Of a stretch of DNA of 64,000 bases, positions 1-10,332 are shown piece after piece. The translations under genes and the position numbers were made by a program. A model generated the notes under the pieces. It saw only the letters and a list, made by a program, of their open reading frames with translations. It was not told where the DNA came from and searched no databases. The stretch lies in assembly GCA_037349315.1 (NCBI GenBank), contig JBAIAC010000019.1, positions 20,059,501 to 20,123,500 on the forward strand, given 5' to 3'. Source of the stretch: Chelydra serpentina. Its lineage: Eukaryota > Chordata > Testudines > Chelydridae. Each line of letters begins with the position of its first letter. Within the stretch, counting starts at the first letter, position 1.

Positions 1-1235
1 CTGAAGGGATTGGTTATGCAAATCTGGAAGGGGTTTCCTGGCAAATACAGCTTTCTACTGTATGGTTAATTAAATCATCACTCAAAAGCCTTCCAATGTG
101 ACGCTTCTGTCGTAATCCAATCAGGGTACGTAGGTCCTAAACAAGAAAGATATTTTCCACATCTGGAAGTCAGCAATTTAGCAAGTACTGCACATTATTA
201 ACCAATTCAGAGCCCACTTCCCAGGGGGATTTTTTTTTGAAGTTTAAGTGTTCTTAACCAATGCTCTGCTGTTTTGTTAATCAAAAAGCTGGTTTGCACT
301 GCACATAATTGGAAACTAATATAGAAGTAACTAAAGACAGCCAAATTTGGTCAGCAAAGGCGTTTATCTGAAAAGGGAAAATAAATCTCTGAGCCTTGAT
401 CAGTTCATGCCCAACTTCTCACAGAACCCACATACGGTTCCTTCTCTGGAAGAGCTTTACATAATCTCAATGTAAAGATGAACTTCAAATCCTACATGTT
501 TGTATGATCTTTCTGAAGGTAAACGTGGAGCTGCCCAAGGGGCTGTATTAGCGGGCTCCGTATGAATTTCCCTGCTTTGACAGAGTTAAATCTATTACTG
601 CACTCCCCCCACCCTCCTGAAGTAAACTGAAACAAATGGTACACTGATCCGACACTATACTTTTACTTACATTAAGCTAAGATAAACTGCTCTTGAACTG
701 TGCATTGAATGTGTGCCTAAAGCAAGAATTGTAATGCTAGCAATAGTCACTAGCAATTGCATTCAAAAATGCTCCTGATCAGAGCACACCTTTCTGATGA
801 TTAAACATTGCAAAGAAAGAAAAATCAAACGTGCATTTGCAAATCATCGCTTCCTCAGAGATCTGATGAATATTTTTATCTGTTAATAGAGCTACCCTCC
901 GATTTAAAAATCAAATCTGAATGCACTGCATTGGCAATCGCCCGATCACACAAATTTGGGGGAAACAAGGGGGATTGAACAGTTGGTTACAGTATTAGAT
1001 TTGGGCACATCTGGGGACTGTAACTGTCAATGCAACTAATGAGTATAAACTGAGTGTTATTAGAAACCTGAGATGTCTTTAGTATAGGCAGATTTTAGAG
1101 CAACAACCACAAAATCTTTTTTTTAACAGTTCCAAATAAAATCCTCAGCTCACTGAGTTTGTTTTTCTGCTGTTTCTCTGTTGTCATTCACCGAGTAAAG
1201 ATCTGACAACCTTCCATAAATGGACATTACTAGCC
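1..1235. other. Unique non-coding stretch, repeat-poor
   Basis: No interspersed repeat, microsatellite or convincing open frame is visible here. The sequence is of mixed composition and lacks the terminal repeats and A-rich or octamer tails seen elsewhere in the window. The part from about 600 to 1010 has many short TAAT-, GATTA- and TGCAAAT-like words, the kind of content often seen in conserved vertebrate enhancers. That is only a resemblance. No promoter or splice signal pair can be supported. Confidence 0.5.
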
Positions 1236-1290
1236 TACCCGACCAGGTACCACTTCAAACCACCAAGTCAAGCTTCTACCAGGTCGGGTA
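1236..1290. repeat. Inverted repeat, 14-bp arms
   Basis: The arms TACCCGACCAGGTA (1236-1249) and TACCAGGTCGGGTA (1277-1290) are complementary at 13 of 14 positions and enclose a 27-base spacer. The CpG-containing arms stand out from AT-rich surroundings. The arms are too short for a usual microRNA precursor, and no target-site duplication is seen. It could be a hairpin, a paired protein-binding site, or chance. Confidence 0.7.
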
Positions 1291-2052
1291 TATAGGCGAA
1301 ATTAAGAGCAGAGTCTTTAAAATGTTGGTAACACTAGAATAAAAGACCTAATGAAATAGCTAATGAAACAGTTGTCTGTGTATATCTCATACAAGGCTCT
1401 CATATAAATATTAAAGAGCAGGTTTCTTAAGAGCTGCCAGTTATATTTTTAAATTGAATTGTTTTAAATTAATACATGGTGAACTGATAACAATGAGCTC
1501 TGTAATTATGCCTGCGAGAGCAAAAGCTCTATTGTCCTTTCCTGGGGTGAACTGGCTTAGTTGTGCTAAAACTTTTAGCATAACTATTGATTGTATGTCA
1601 AAAATATTTTGCTGGAGGATGTATGATCTATCTATATCTAGATATAACTATAGATCTATAGAAGCAGAGATACACCGATACAGACGAGAGTGATAATATA
1701 TTAATGAAATATGTGGCATAGTGCAAATATCCTGAAATCAGATTCAAAGTATTATTAATTTGAATTAGATCCTCTCAGATCCACAAGACACTGACTATAA
1801 ATCAAGGGCACTCTGCTAATTCCTTAAAGGGTCAAACTGAATGTAGATGCATATGTTAACAAAAAAAAGTGAATGCCAATTACTGAGTCGTCCAATTTTC
1901 AGTCACTCACGTCCTATAAGGACAACAAGTTCTTAAAATAAATTAATCCCATTACAAACGCCTTACATATTATTCCTAAAATTCCAGATTATAAAATGAG
2001 AGGGTGGGTGGATGGATTAAAAGAAGCTCTACTTTAACCTGCAATAATGCTG
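1291..2052. other. AT-rich non-coding stretch with twin palindromes
   Basis: This is AT-rich unique sequence. It holds two adjacent perfect 14-bp palindromes: TATATCTAGATATA at 1633-1646 and CTATAGATCTATAG at 1648-1661. They look like degraded simple sequence of the TATC/GATA kind. The open frame at 1454-1693 has no recognisable protein content. Confidence 0.5.
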
Positions 2053-2128
2053 CGATCGATGTTTTATCATATTATATCTATCTACACACACACAAACACA
2101 TACACACACACACGATCGATGTTTTATC
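2053..2128 (+). repeat. 16-bp direct repeat around a CA run
   Basis: The 16-base word CGATCGATGTTTTATC occurs at 2053-2068 and again, exactly, at 2113-2128, 60 bases apart. A CA-rich run lies between the copies. The arrangement suggests a slippage-type tandem duplication of a unit made of the word plus its CA tract, followed by conversion of the second tract to CT repeats. Confidence 0.8.
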
Positions 2129-2129
2129 G

Positions 2130-2218
<89 letters not shown>
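2083..2218. repeat. Compound microsatellite (CA)n-(CT)n-(CA)n
   Basis: An interrupted CA run (2083-2113) is followed by a CT run (about 2134-2178) and a pure CA run (2179-2218). All open frames crossing it encode only low-complexity SL, TH, CV or RE repeats and are not genes. The long pure tracts should be polymorphic in length. Confidence 0.97.
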
Positions 2219-2221
<3 letters not shown>

Positions 2222-4312
2222 GCAAAACAGAGCGTGTGGCTACATTCAAGGGCTTTAGGGAACACTTTTGTATTGTCGAATAATCTCTGGTCATAATTTT
2301 GTAGATTCTCCTCCACCGCTCAATCTGACAGTTTCTGTAACTCTTAAAGCACCCCCAGCACACAAGGATCACAGAGATAAAATGCTCTGATCTTCTCAGG
2401 ATTGGCATAACATTCAAGTCTTTATTAGACATTCTTTTAAACTTATCACATAGGGGCTGCTTTTTTTTTTATTTTGGCCACAAGACATAAACATGTAACA
2501 ATCAGTTAAATCCTTCTGAGAAGGAATTTAGCCTTAATCCAGGCGATGATTTCCTGCCCTGGACTGAACTAATATTGGGCGTGCAGCTTCTTTAAGAGAT
2601 GGAAATAATGACAGTGGCTATTGATATTGCCTTTATTGGGGGTGGTGCTGGCAATGCATCTCTCACATTCTTTCATAAATGTAGAAAACAGATTGCAATT
2701 AATCAGCCCCCTCGACACAGCCTCCGATGAAGAATCTCTGTCTTTATTTTAAACTTTGCAATTCTGATGTCTCCCTTAGCCGTTAAAAAACAAAACCCAA
2801 ACCCATTTTTGCACAGCACCGCTCAGATTTTTGCACAAGGCACCCGGTGTGGGGGTGAATCAGCCCCAATTTTAAGGCCAGCTCACTGGGTGGAGTTCCC
2901 TCCCCCCCCCCAACTTTTCCTGTGTGAAAAGTGAAAGAGAGGAAACTTCGGGGCACATAAAACGATCCTGTCCTGTATTGATACAAACTGTGCTTGACGG
3001 ATGCCACAAATGCAACCAGCGCTGGCGGGACTGCTGCCTCCCCTTCAATGATTTTCCCTTTGTCAATTGCATCCATCACACGTGAGGGGCCATGTGAGCT
3101 AAAGACCCCTCTCTACCCCCCTCCTCCCCTACCATCCCTGCACCAGCTCCTTTTCGCCCAGCGCCTGCTTTAAAACCACGTGAGCTCGTCCCCCTGTTTC
3201 CGGTTTGTGGGGGGCTGGCTGCTAAAAAGGGGGCTATTGGCCGCTTGTGTGTTGGTGGCACAAGCCTCCTCTGAGGTGTTGCTAGGGGCTCATTATCATG
3301 AGAAAGGGGCTGCGAGGGGAGATAGCCCACAGGAGCTGACAGTCTACAGCAGTGTAAAGGGACACAGGGAAATGGGAGGGTTTGACAAACTCTTAAACAG
3401 GGTGTGTGTGTGTGGGAGCGGGCTGGGTCTCACCCCCAGTAATGTGGTTCATTTTAATGTGGTTAAGTATCAAGAGGGTTAGCTAGGCCCTGGAGGACCT
3501 TGGCCTTACTCTGAAATCGACGTCAATAAAGTCTCAATGTGAAACTAGTGCTATAGGATGGCAGGGAAATTTCTCTCTTGTTCTGGCGCAACCAAAGGAC
3601 AAGTAATGTGGAGAATAACTCTGTTTTGTTGCACTTCACCACTCAACCCAGAAAGGGTGGATTTGGGGAGAGAGAGCCCTGGAGCGGCTGGATTTCATGT
3701 GTGCTACTAGCAGTGATTTTCGTTTTCATCTCATGAAGTTAGTTTTAATCACAAGTAGCAAAGGTGGGATCTCTGCTTTTGCTGCACACGGGTCCCTATC
3801 GTTTGGCTTGTTGTGCAAATTTTGTATTACAGTTTGAAAAATAAGAGGGATTAGAAGGCTAATTTGCACACTAAAGTGCCTGAAGTTAAACACCTAAATC
3901 CATAGATATGTATCCAAGTCTATGGCTAGACTGGAAAAAATAGGCTGCATTGAAAAATGTGTTTACAGAACATGCTTTAACTACCACAGTTAAAACGCTA
4001 GCATAGACAGGGTTTAGCACCTGTAAAACTTGTTAGCTGTCCCCTAGGCTTCCCTCTATAATCTATTAAGACCAGGGCCATCTAACACGTTTTTAAAGCT
4101 TGAATATACTAGTGTTTAAGCAGACTGGATCTGTTTGTCTAGTCTAGGCAGAGCTTGGATATTTCTTTCAGCCATCGCAGTGCCACAGATTCTGAATATT
4201 ATGAGAAGTGTAGGCAACATACAGATTTAGTAGCTAAACCTGCCCTGGTGGGAGAACATCAGCTTTGCTCCATTCTGTCTCCAGTCCCTCTTGAGGTTTC
4301 ATATTGCGGCGC
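2219..4312. other. Non-coding stretch with GC-rich block and two E-boxes
   Basis: This stretch is repeat-poor. From about 2860 to 3340 the sequence becomes GC-rich, with C-runs and a handful of CpGs, against an AT-rich background. Two CACGTG boxes lie at 3079-3084 and 3177-3182. This could be an enhancer or a weak alternative promoter. CpG density looks too low for a classical CpG island, and no TATA box, start codon context or downstream splice donor singles out a promoter. The open frames here on both strands overlap each other and show no domain content. Confidence 0.4.
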
Positions 4313-4320
4313 TCTGGAGG

Positions 4321-4443
4321 TAGGGTGACCAAATAGCAAGTGTGAAAAATCAGGACAGGGGGTGGGGGGTAATAGGAGCCTATATAAGAAAAAGCCCCAA
4401 ATATCGGGACTGTCCGTATAAAAGTGGGACATCTGGTACCCTA
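4321..4443. mobile_element. Small hAT-like MITE with 8-bp target-site duplication
   Basis: The element is 123 bp long. Its ends are TAGGGTGACCA and TGGTACCCTA, which form imperfect inverted repeats. It is flanked by identical 8-bp duplications, TCTGGAGG, at 4313-4320 and 4444-4451. An 8-bp duplication is the hallmark of hAT transposition. I recognise this type as an abundant short element of turtle and crocodilian genomes. It encodes nothing and would need a transposase supplied elsewhere. The orientation is arbitrary. Confidence 0.88.
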
Positions 4444-4451
4444 TCTGGAGG

Positions 4452-7400
4452 ACAGAAGCAGAGATGGGAAGGGAAGGAGCTGGGCTCCTCTTGGGTTCAG
4501 GTTTATTCTGAAGCACAAATCCCTACTGGACAGGCCTCTTATATGAGGGAAGGGCGGCATTTTGTGCAGTCACCTGGGGGGTGGGGGTGGAATGCCTTCT
4601 CTGGGAAAGGGGAAGCCAGGGAGCTGTGCAGAGCCCCTGGGCCTCCATGTGGCTGTTCATGCTTCATGCAGGTGTCCTGAGATCTGTGTAGATTCCAGGT
4701 TTAGGGAGGAAAGACCAGTTTCAATTTTGGTATTAGGGGAATGAAAGATGACCTTGCACCTATCGAGGGGATATTTGGGAAGAAATATTGAATCAACATT
4801 CAAAAAGTTTCCAAGTCTCTATGTAGAAAAACCCAAGGCAAGGGAAAAGATTGTTCGGCTTTATTTAATTTACTTCTCTGTGGGCATTTCTAAGGTATCC
4901 GGTCTCCTGTGAGTCCCTCCATGTAAAAGATCAATCTATCTGTCTCATATATTTGTTAATTTATGTATTAAGTAATTTATAAGACAGCCTAGCCTTGTTT
5001 ATGCATGTAATATACTTCTCTCTCAACTGCAGCTGAACAAATGGTGTTCAACATGGCCCATCTTGCAGGATACAGACTGCTCCTTGTGCTAAATAAACAA
5101 GAGACAGTGACTTTGGAATACCTTTTGATAATAGCTGGAGAATGCAATTTTTGGAAGGTTTGTGAGGTTGGCTACTTAGGGCTTGTTGTCTGGCATAGTG
5201 AGCTGTGCTTATTCTTTCCACTCTTATGAGATTGATGCTGAACTTTGGGCATATTTCCTGGCTGAGTTAGTGGTTATTAAAATTCACTGCTCACTTTTGT
5301 TTAGTTTGTTGTTTACTTTGCTGAATTTTAAAAAACTTGTTAGAATGCAATTGAACCCACAGATTCAACAGTATTTAGGCCTGAAAAATAAAGATGCATT
5401 AGAAAGATGCCTATTATGCTTCAGAATTATTAATTGACATTTTTATGATGAATAATTAATCATTTGAATAATTTTTGTATCTCTGATCTGAACACATATT
5501 TGCATATCTAATGTCTGATTTTTAAATGTGGTTTCTTTAGTTGCATTCTCCCAGGACAAAGACACAAAGTAAGTAACATCCTAATGTAAAACTTTTTTTC
5601 TTTGCAGTTGTGAAAGTCCATTTTTTGAAATGTAAGTGTCTATCTCACTAAGAAGCTGTCAACAATTCGCATATGTCTTACATATACTTACAGACATATG
5701 ATCATTTGATATGAACACACTTAGGCCATACTTTCTTAAACACAGGATAAGGTTCTCAATAATGTACACATTACTTAAAATTGCCTAATGTTAATAAGTT
5801 ATTTGTCTGAGGAAACCGTAAAGAAATCTGTCAGGCAGTACAGTGTTGTTTGTTCTCTTTTAGCTTGTTTATATGATTCTTAGTAACAAGGGCCAACATT
5901 ATTTTAATTTGAGGAGCTTAAAATATCAAGAGTATTTGGTGTTATTTTTTCTATGGAGTACACATAATATCCTTAATTTCTTACTATATTTTACAGGCAT
6001 AAATCATAATCCTCAAGAAACATCCCAACCTAGAATCAGCAGTGACATCAACAACGGTGTAAGCTGCATATCAGTTGTAAGTTGGTGAGAAAACAGGTGC
6101 AAGTGATGATGTTGTGTAACTTTCACTGATCTGGCATTCAGTTGGGAAGTAAAATACATGCAGCTTGTCCTGGGAAGGAACTGAAAGGAGGAAAGTGCAG
6201 CAGGACAAACAATTTCCAGGAGGATGCAAAAGAGAGTAAGAGGACCAGGATGTGCCCATTCTCCCTTACACACCGGGGCTGAATTTCTCATTGCTTAATG
6301 TGTTCAAGAAGGAAGAAAACGTTTTTAGACTTTTAATTTATGGAACATTTAACCATACTGCTTAGATACAGGCATCTCAGAGAGATGAATATTTCAAGTA
6401 TGGCCTGTTAGATTTCTTCTTGTAATTCTTAGAACCCAAGCTGATAGATGCCTTAGAAATACCTTAAATAGATAAAGTACTATTTATATTTTGTAGATTA
6501 AAGAATTTGCATTGAAATGAAAGTATTGGAATGTGATGCATGATAGTGTTTATAGTTGCTTAGGGTCATCTATATAAAGGAGATGTTACATCTGGAGTGT
6601 GAAATTAAAAAAAACCCTTTTAATATCTTTAATTTTTTCCTGTTGTGTAGTAAAACATACAACTGTCTAAGTAATAATTTTTATAGTGAAAGTATATTAT
6701 GTAGACTATGGTAATCTTGTAGTAATATCTGACAGACAGATACTGTATAAAGAAACTGAAATGTAGTTCTCAGAACAGGCTGAAGTTATATTGAATGGGA
6801 TGTTTAGCAGTTGCATATGCTCAGAGATAACTTTTTTTTTCTGAGGGGGGGTTGAATTTGTAAGAGCAGAGTGGTAAACTTGAGCAAGACTTACAGCATT
6901 AAAGGGCAAGCTTTGAGTTCTGTGCCTAGGACTTCCATTTGCTTTGAATTCCGGAGTCACAGCTATTTGCAGTAAGATCATTACTAAAGATTCAGACTTT
7001 CCCTTTTAGCATCTCAGAGCTAGAATGAGGTTTAAATAGTCACACTGGAGCTGAGGAAAGAGCTGATTTTAACAATGAAAAGCAAAACTCAAACCCAGAG
7101 AGAGCCCAATTTTCATGATCTCATTTTAGAAAGTAAGGACGTAGGTCCCTGTTCTGGGAGTGGTTGATAAGTGACCTCCACTTCCACAGTGTGAACTCTT
7201 CAGGGGTGGGACAACATTCTACCCAGCCTGCATACAATTCAGAGCCTACCCTCCTGGCCAAATGCTCGTTGTTTTGCCCTCCTCCATATGCTCAGCAAAC
7301 TAACGCTCCCCACTGTCTCCAAACACCACCACCACCCCTGTTTTTTGCTGTCTGGAGAAGCAGGAGCAGAGGCATTAAGAAGGAACTGTGGTGGCAGGCA

Positions 7401-8369
7401 GGGAACACATGCAGGGCTGTGTGCTTTCTGTGGCAAGCTGGTCTGATATTCTGTGCCAGCATTCTTGGATTCTGCAGCACTTTGTTGGGGCAGCTTCTTT
7501 TACACTAGAACATTGAGGTTTTTGCTGAATTAAATATAAACCCAATATAGCCCCCATGCTATTTTTTAAACTAAGTTCAATTTATATTATGTTGTTCCCA
7601 CATTTTCAGTAAGTTACAGACTTTTGTATTGACAACACACAACTACACTGTGGTCAGGAGGGAAGTTGGGAATTTGTCAGCTGGATATGGGGGAGCTGGG
7701 CCTTTTGGCATGAAGGAAGGTGGCAGAAGCAATTTGGGACTATGAGATAATCACATTAGCTGTCTAATTCTAAAAAAAGATCAGTAAAATTAACATTGTT
7801 GACTTTTAGATCACCATCCTTAGGTTTCAGAATCAACACCCCATTGAGATGAATAGTACACATCACACCTCCCTGTGCTGTTATTTTTTGCTTTCTGCAG
7901 TCTCAGGAGGACTCAGTTAATATTCTAAAGATTTTATTTACAATCATAAGGGCTAGAAAGACCATTTAAAATGAATTCTGGGACTCTGGAGCAGAGCAAG
8001 AGCATAAGCAAGAGCAAATTCCATGCCTACATAATTGCAGAAGGTCTGAGGCTGTGACTAAATCATGCTTCTGTAGCTGTGGGGCTGAAGAAGCTCTAGA
8101 GACCTCCCTTTCCTACTCTGAGCATACTTCCTCTGTTGAACCACAGGCGGCCATGTGTTTTGGGTACTCCTGCTCTTGCCCCTCAAGGATTCCCCAAGGG
8201 AAGTAGGTGGTATTGCACTCTTCTTCAGAGCAGTCATACTATTACATAGTGCCAGGTCTGGGGATTCATACCTTTCCCATCAGTGGAAAGCTGAAATTTT
8301 GACCGAAATGAACAATTGAAACATACAATTTTTCATACTGGTCAAAAAGCCATTTTTCTCAAAGAATGT
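4452..8369. other. Long unique AT-rich non-coding stretch
   Basis: No repeat family is recognised with confidence. Many short open frames occur on both strands, none longer than about 114 codons, and none carries a recognisable motif. Homeodomain-like words cluster around 5425-5520 (TAATTGA, ATAATTAATCATT). A few polypyrimidine-AG runs, for example near 5606, resemble splice acceptors but have no credible exon after them. Confidence 0.45.
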
Positions 8370-8590
8370 GATTAAAAGTTTCAACCAACTCTCCTCTAAC
8401 CTCATTATGACAAAGACAAGGAGAAGTTTAGGAAGATCCACATCCCAAAGAAAACATTGTGCCCTTCTCACTAAGGAAAACAGTCTCCTAGCTACAATTG
8501 CTACTTGAGTAGTAAGAAGCAGTTGATGGTCTAAGATAACCTCTAAACTGCAGATGTACCTTACCAATGGTGGACACATTCTCTTGATCA
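8370..8590 (-). mobile_element. CR1/L3-type LINE reverse transcriptase relic (C-terminal part)
   Basis: The minus-strand frame reads with CR1/L3-type sequence from the region after the reverse transcriptase catalytic core. The pattern is V-R-x-x-x-S-L-x-V-I-L-D-x-Q-L-L-L, then TQVAIVARRLFSLVR, then DLPKLLLVFVIMRLE. In the family the corresponding stretch is roughly SLGVxLDxxLLLxxQVxxVxRxxFxQLR, then DLxxVxxALVxSRLDYCN. The DYCN-like motif is lost, and no upstream polymerase domain or downstream tail is visible. It is a dead fragment. The family call rests on remembered motif order, so the exact lineage (CR1 or L3) is uncertain. Confidence 0.65.
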
Positions 8591-8729
8591 GAGTGCTGAT
8601 CTAGTTCTCACCTGTTTTTCCCTTTGCTTCCCCTAATTTATCAAGCATCATCTCAGGGCGGTCTCTGGACTGAGCCTCAGCCAGATGGGCCTTATCCTAG
8701 CCCAGATCTCATTCAGACACTGGGTCATT

Positions 8730-8846
8730 AGAAATGTCAAAAAAGGGGAAAGATTTTTCCGTGGAAATTTCCACTAATTTCTCCCTTTAGAACTCCCCCC
8801 CACCCCCGCAACAAAATGTTTCTTAGGAAATTTTATGACCAGCTCT
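8730..8846. mobile_element. Short hAT-like element with 10-bp flanking direct repeat
   Basis: The 117-bp element ends in GACCAGCTCT on the right and begins AGAAATGTCAAAA on the left, a degraded partner of the same end. The identical sequence CTGGGTCATT lies immediately before (8720-8729) and after (8847-8856). Eight of those bases fit a hAT duplication, and the other two may be coincidence or part of the ends. The interior, rich in GGAAATTT-like words, resembles the larger elements at 18161 and 24139. Confidence 0.75.
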
Positions 8847-8856
8847 CTGGGTCATT

Positions 8857-10194
8857 TGTTCTACTCCCCTAATCAGGTCAGTTAAGAACTAAAGTTATTG
8901 ATGTTTGTACAATCATGATTTTAACACACTAATATTGCATCACTTAAAAACTGCTGTATGCAGCAGCTAAACTATTTTCAAATGTTAGCATCTTTTTTAC
9001 CTTGATCGACTATCCTGCTTCAAATCATTGACAAGAATGTCAAAACTGCTTTGTCAGAACAACTGCTCTTCTTTTCTTGCACTCTTACAAGCACCTTCAA
9101 CTAGAAACCCTCTAAAATGAGAATTTTTATCCTTGTAAAAAACAAAAATAATTCCATTGATGTCTCATTTGTTGTACTCCTCATCCCCTGTTCTGACCAG
9201 GTGGGAAATGTGAGTGAGAACGAGGTAAAAGAACATGTAATGTGTGCTGCACCTCCAGGAGGCTCAGCACAAGGGGAAAGGAGCATAGGTAGCTTTACCT
9301 TCCTATACCAGGCAGGTCAGGGGCCAAAATATCGCCCAGCATAATTTGGGCAGCTCAGGGAGCTGCTTTATGGCAATTCTGGCTAAGCTGTCTATGAGCA
9401 GCTCCACAACTCAGAACCACCTAGTATTTCAATAGCACTCTGCACTATGATCCCACCTCAAACATGTCCCCTGCAACCCCGTCTCTAGCACATTCCCAAT
9501 GCTTGGGGGTTGTGTAAGGCCATTTACAGCTGACCTACACAGTGTCTGCACCAGGGGAATTCTCTCCTGATTGGCTAAAGAATTTTTACATCCTGTGTAT
9601 GCTGTTGGGGAGGAAGAGTGCCATTGTTTGTTTCTTTTAATTGACTTTTCATTTTACAATAGAGAGAGTGTAATAGATGCCCCCTGGAGTCACTGGAGCT
9701 GGGGAACCAGCCTGCCATTTTTCCCTGAACATGCTCAGATATTAGGGGACAAGGAAGTGAGAAGACTGCAGGCTACTGTACCCTCACCTCCTCAGAGATT
9801 ACAATAGTCTGGGAAGATTGAGTGTGTGGGATGGGGCCTCTATGGTTCTAGCTGCTTATATGAATTTCCAAACTTTTGGGAGCTGGAGAACTGGAAGATT
9901 CATATTAAAATGCCTTTTCCACCCCCACTTTCCGTAGGCCTGGCATCTTCTCAGAATGAACTCGTTTTGTTTAAACATTGGCAATTATGCCACAGAATTG
10001 GTCCATCCAGGTGAGCTATCAAGCACGTTTGTCGTGTGGCCTAGGGAATCTTCATTGTCAGGGTCAAATACTGCAAACCTGTAGCATTCAAAAATCGTGA
10101 GCTTGGTTTAAAAATTACCAGATGAAATAATTGGGTTCTCATTATTTGTTTCCCCAGTGTTTGAGTCTTTGGGATGCACTTAGATCATGTTTTC
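8857..10194. other. Non-coding stretch, possible unclassified old repeat
   Basis: No gene is seen. The part from about 9310 to 9570 has the feel of a degraded interspersed repeat and resembles turtle repeats I have met, but I see no terminal repeats or duplication here to prove it. Open frames on both strands are short and without motifs. Confidence 0.3.
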
Positions 10195-10332
10195 TAGCTT
10201 TTTTTCCCTGAAACTCTGAGGACTAGAAACATGATATTTAAAAAAAATGAAAGATGAGCTTCTCATTTAATCCCATGACTCCAGGAGCTGGGGCTTTAAG
10301 AAGAACATCAAGGATCACAAGAGATAATAGCT
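10195..10332 (+). repeat. Probable old interspersed repeat, unnamed family
   Basis: The segment reads CTGAAACTCTGAGGACTAG, then an A-rich stretch, then CATGACTCCAGGAGCTGGGG and a run ending in ATCACAAGAG. I recognise this order of words from repeats in reptile sequence but cannot name the family. No target-site duplication or terminal repeat is visible. Confidence 0.4.

Noticed and set aside
2004..2432. Overlapping open frames with SL, TH, RE and CV repeats
   Set aside because: These are translations of CA and CT microsatellites.
2860..3340. CpG island promoter
   Set aside because: GC-rich but with few CpGs by eye, no start codon context and no downstream donor. Kept only as a possible regulatory block.
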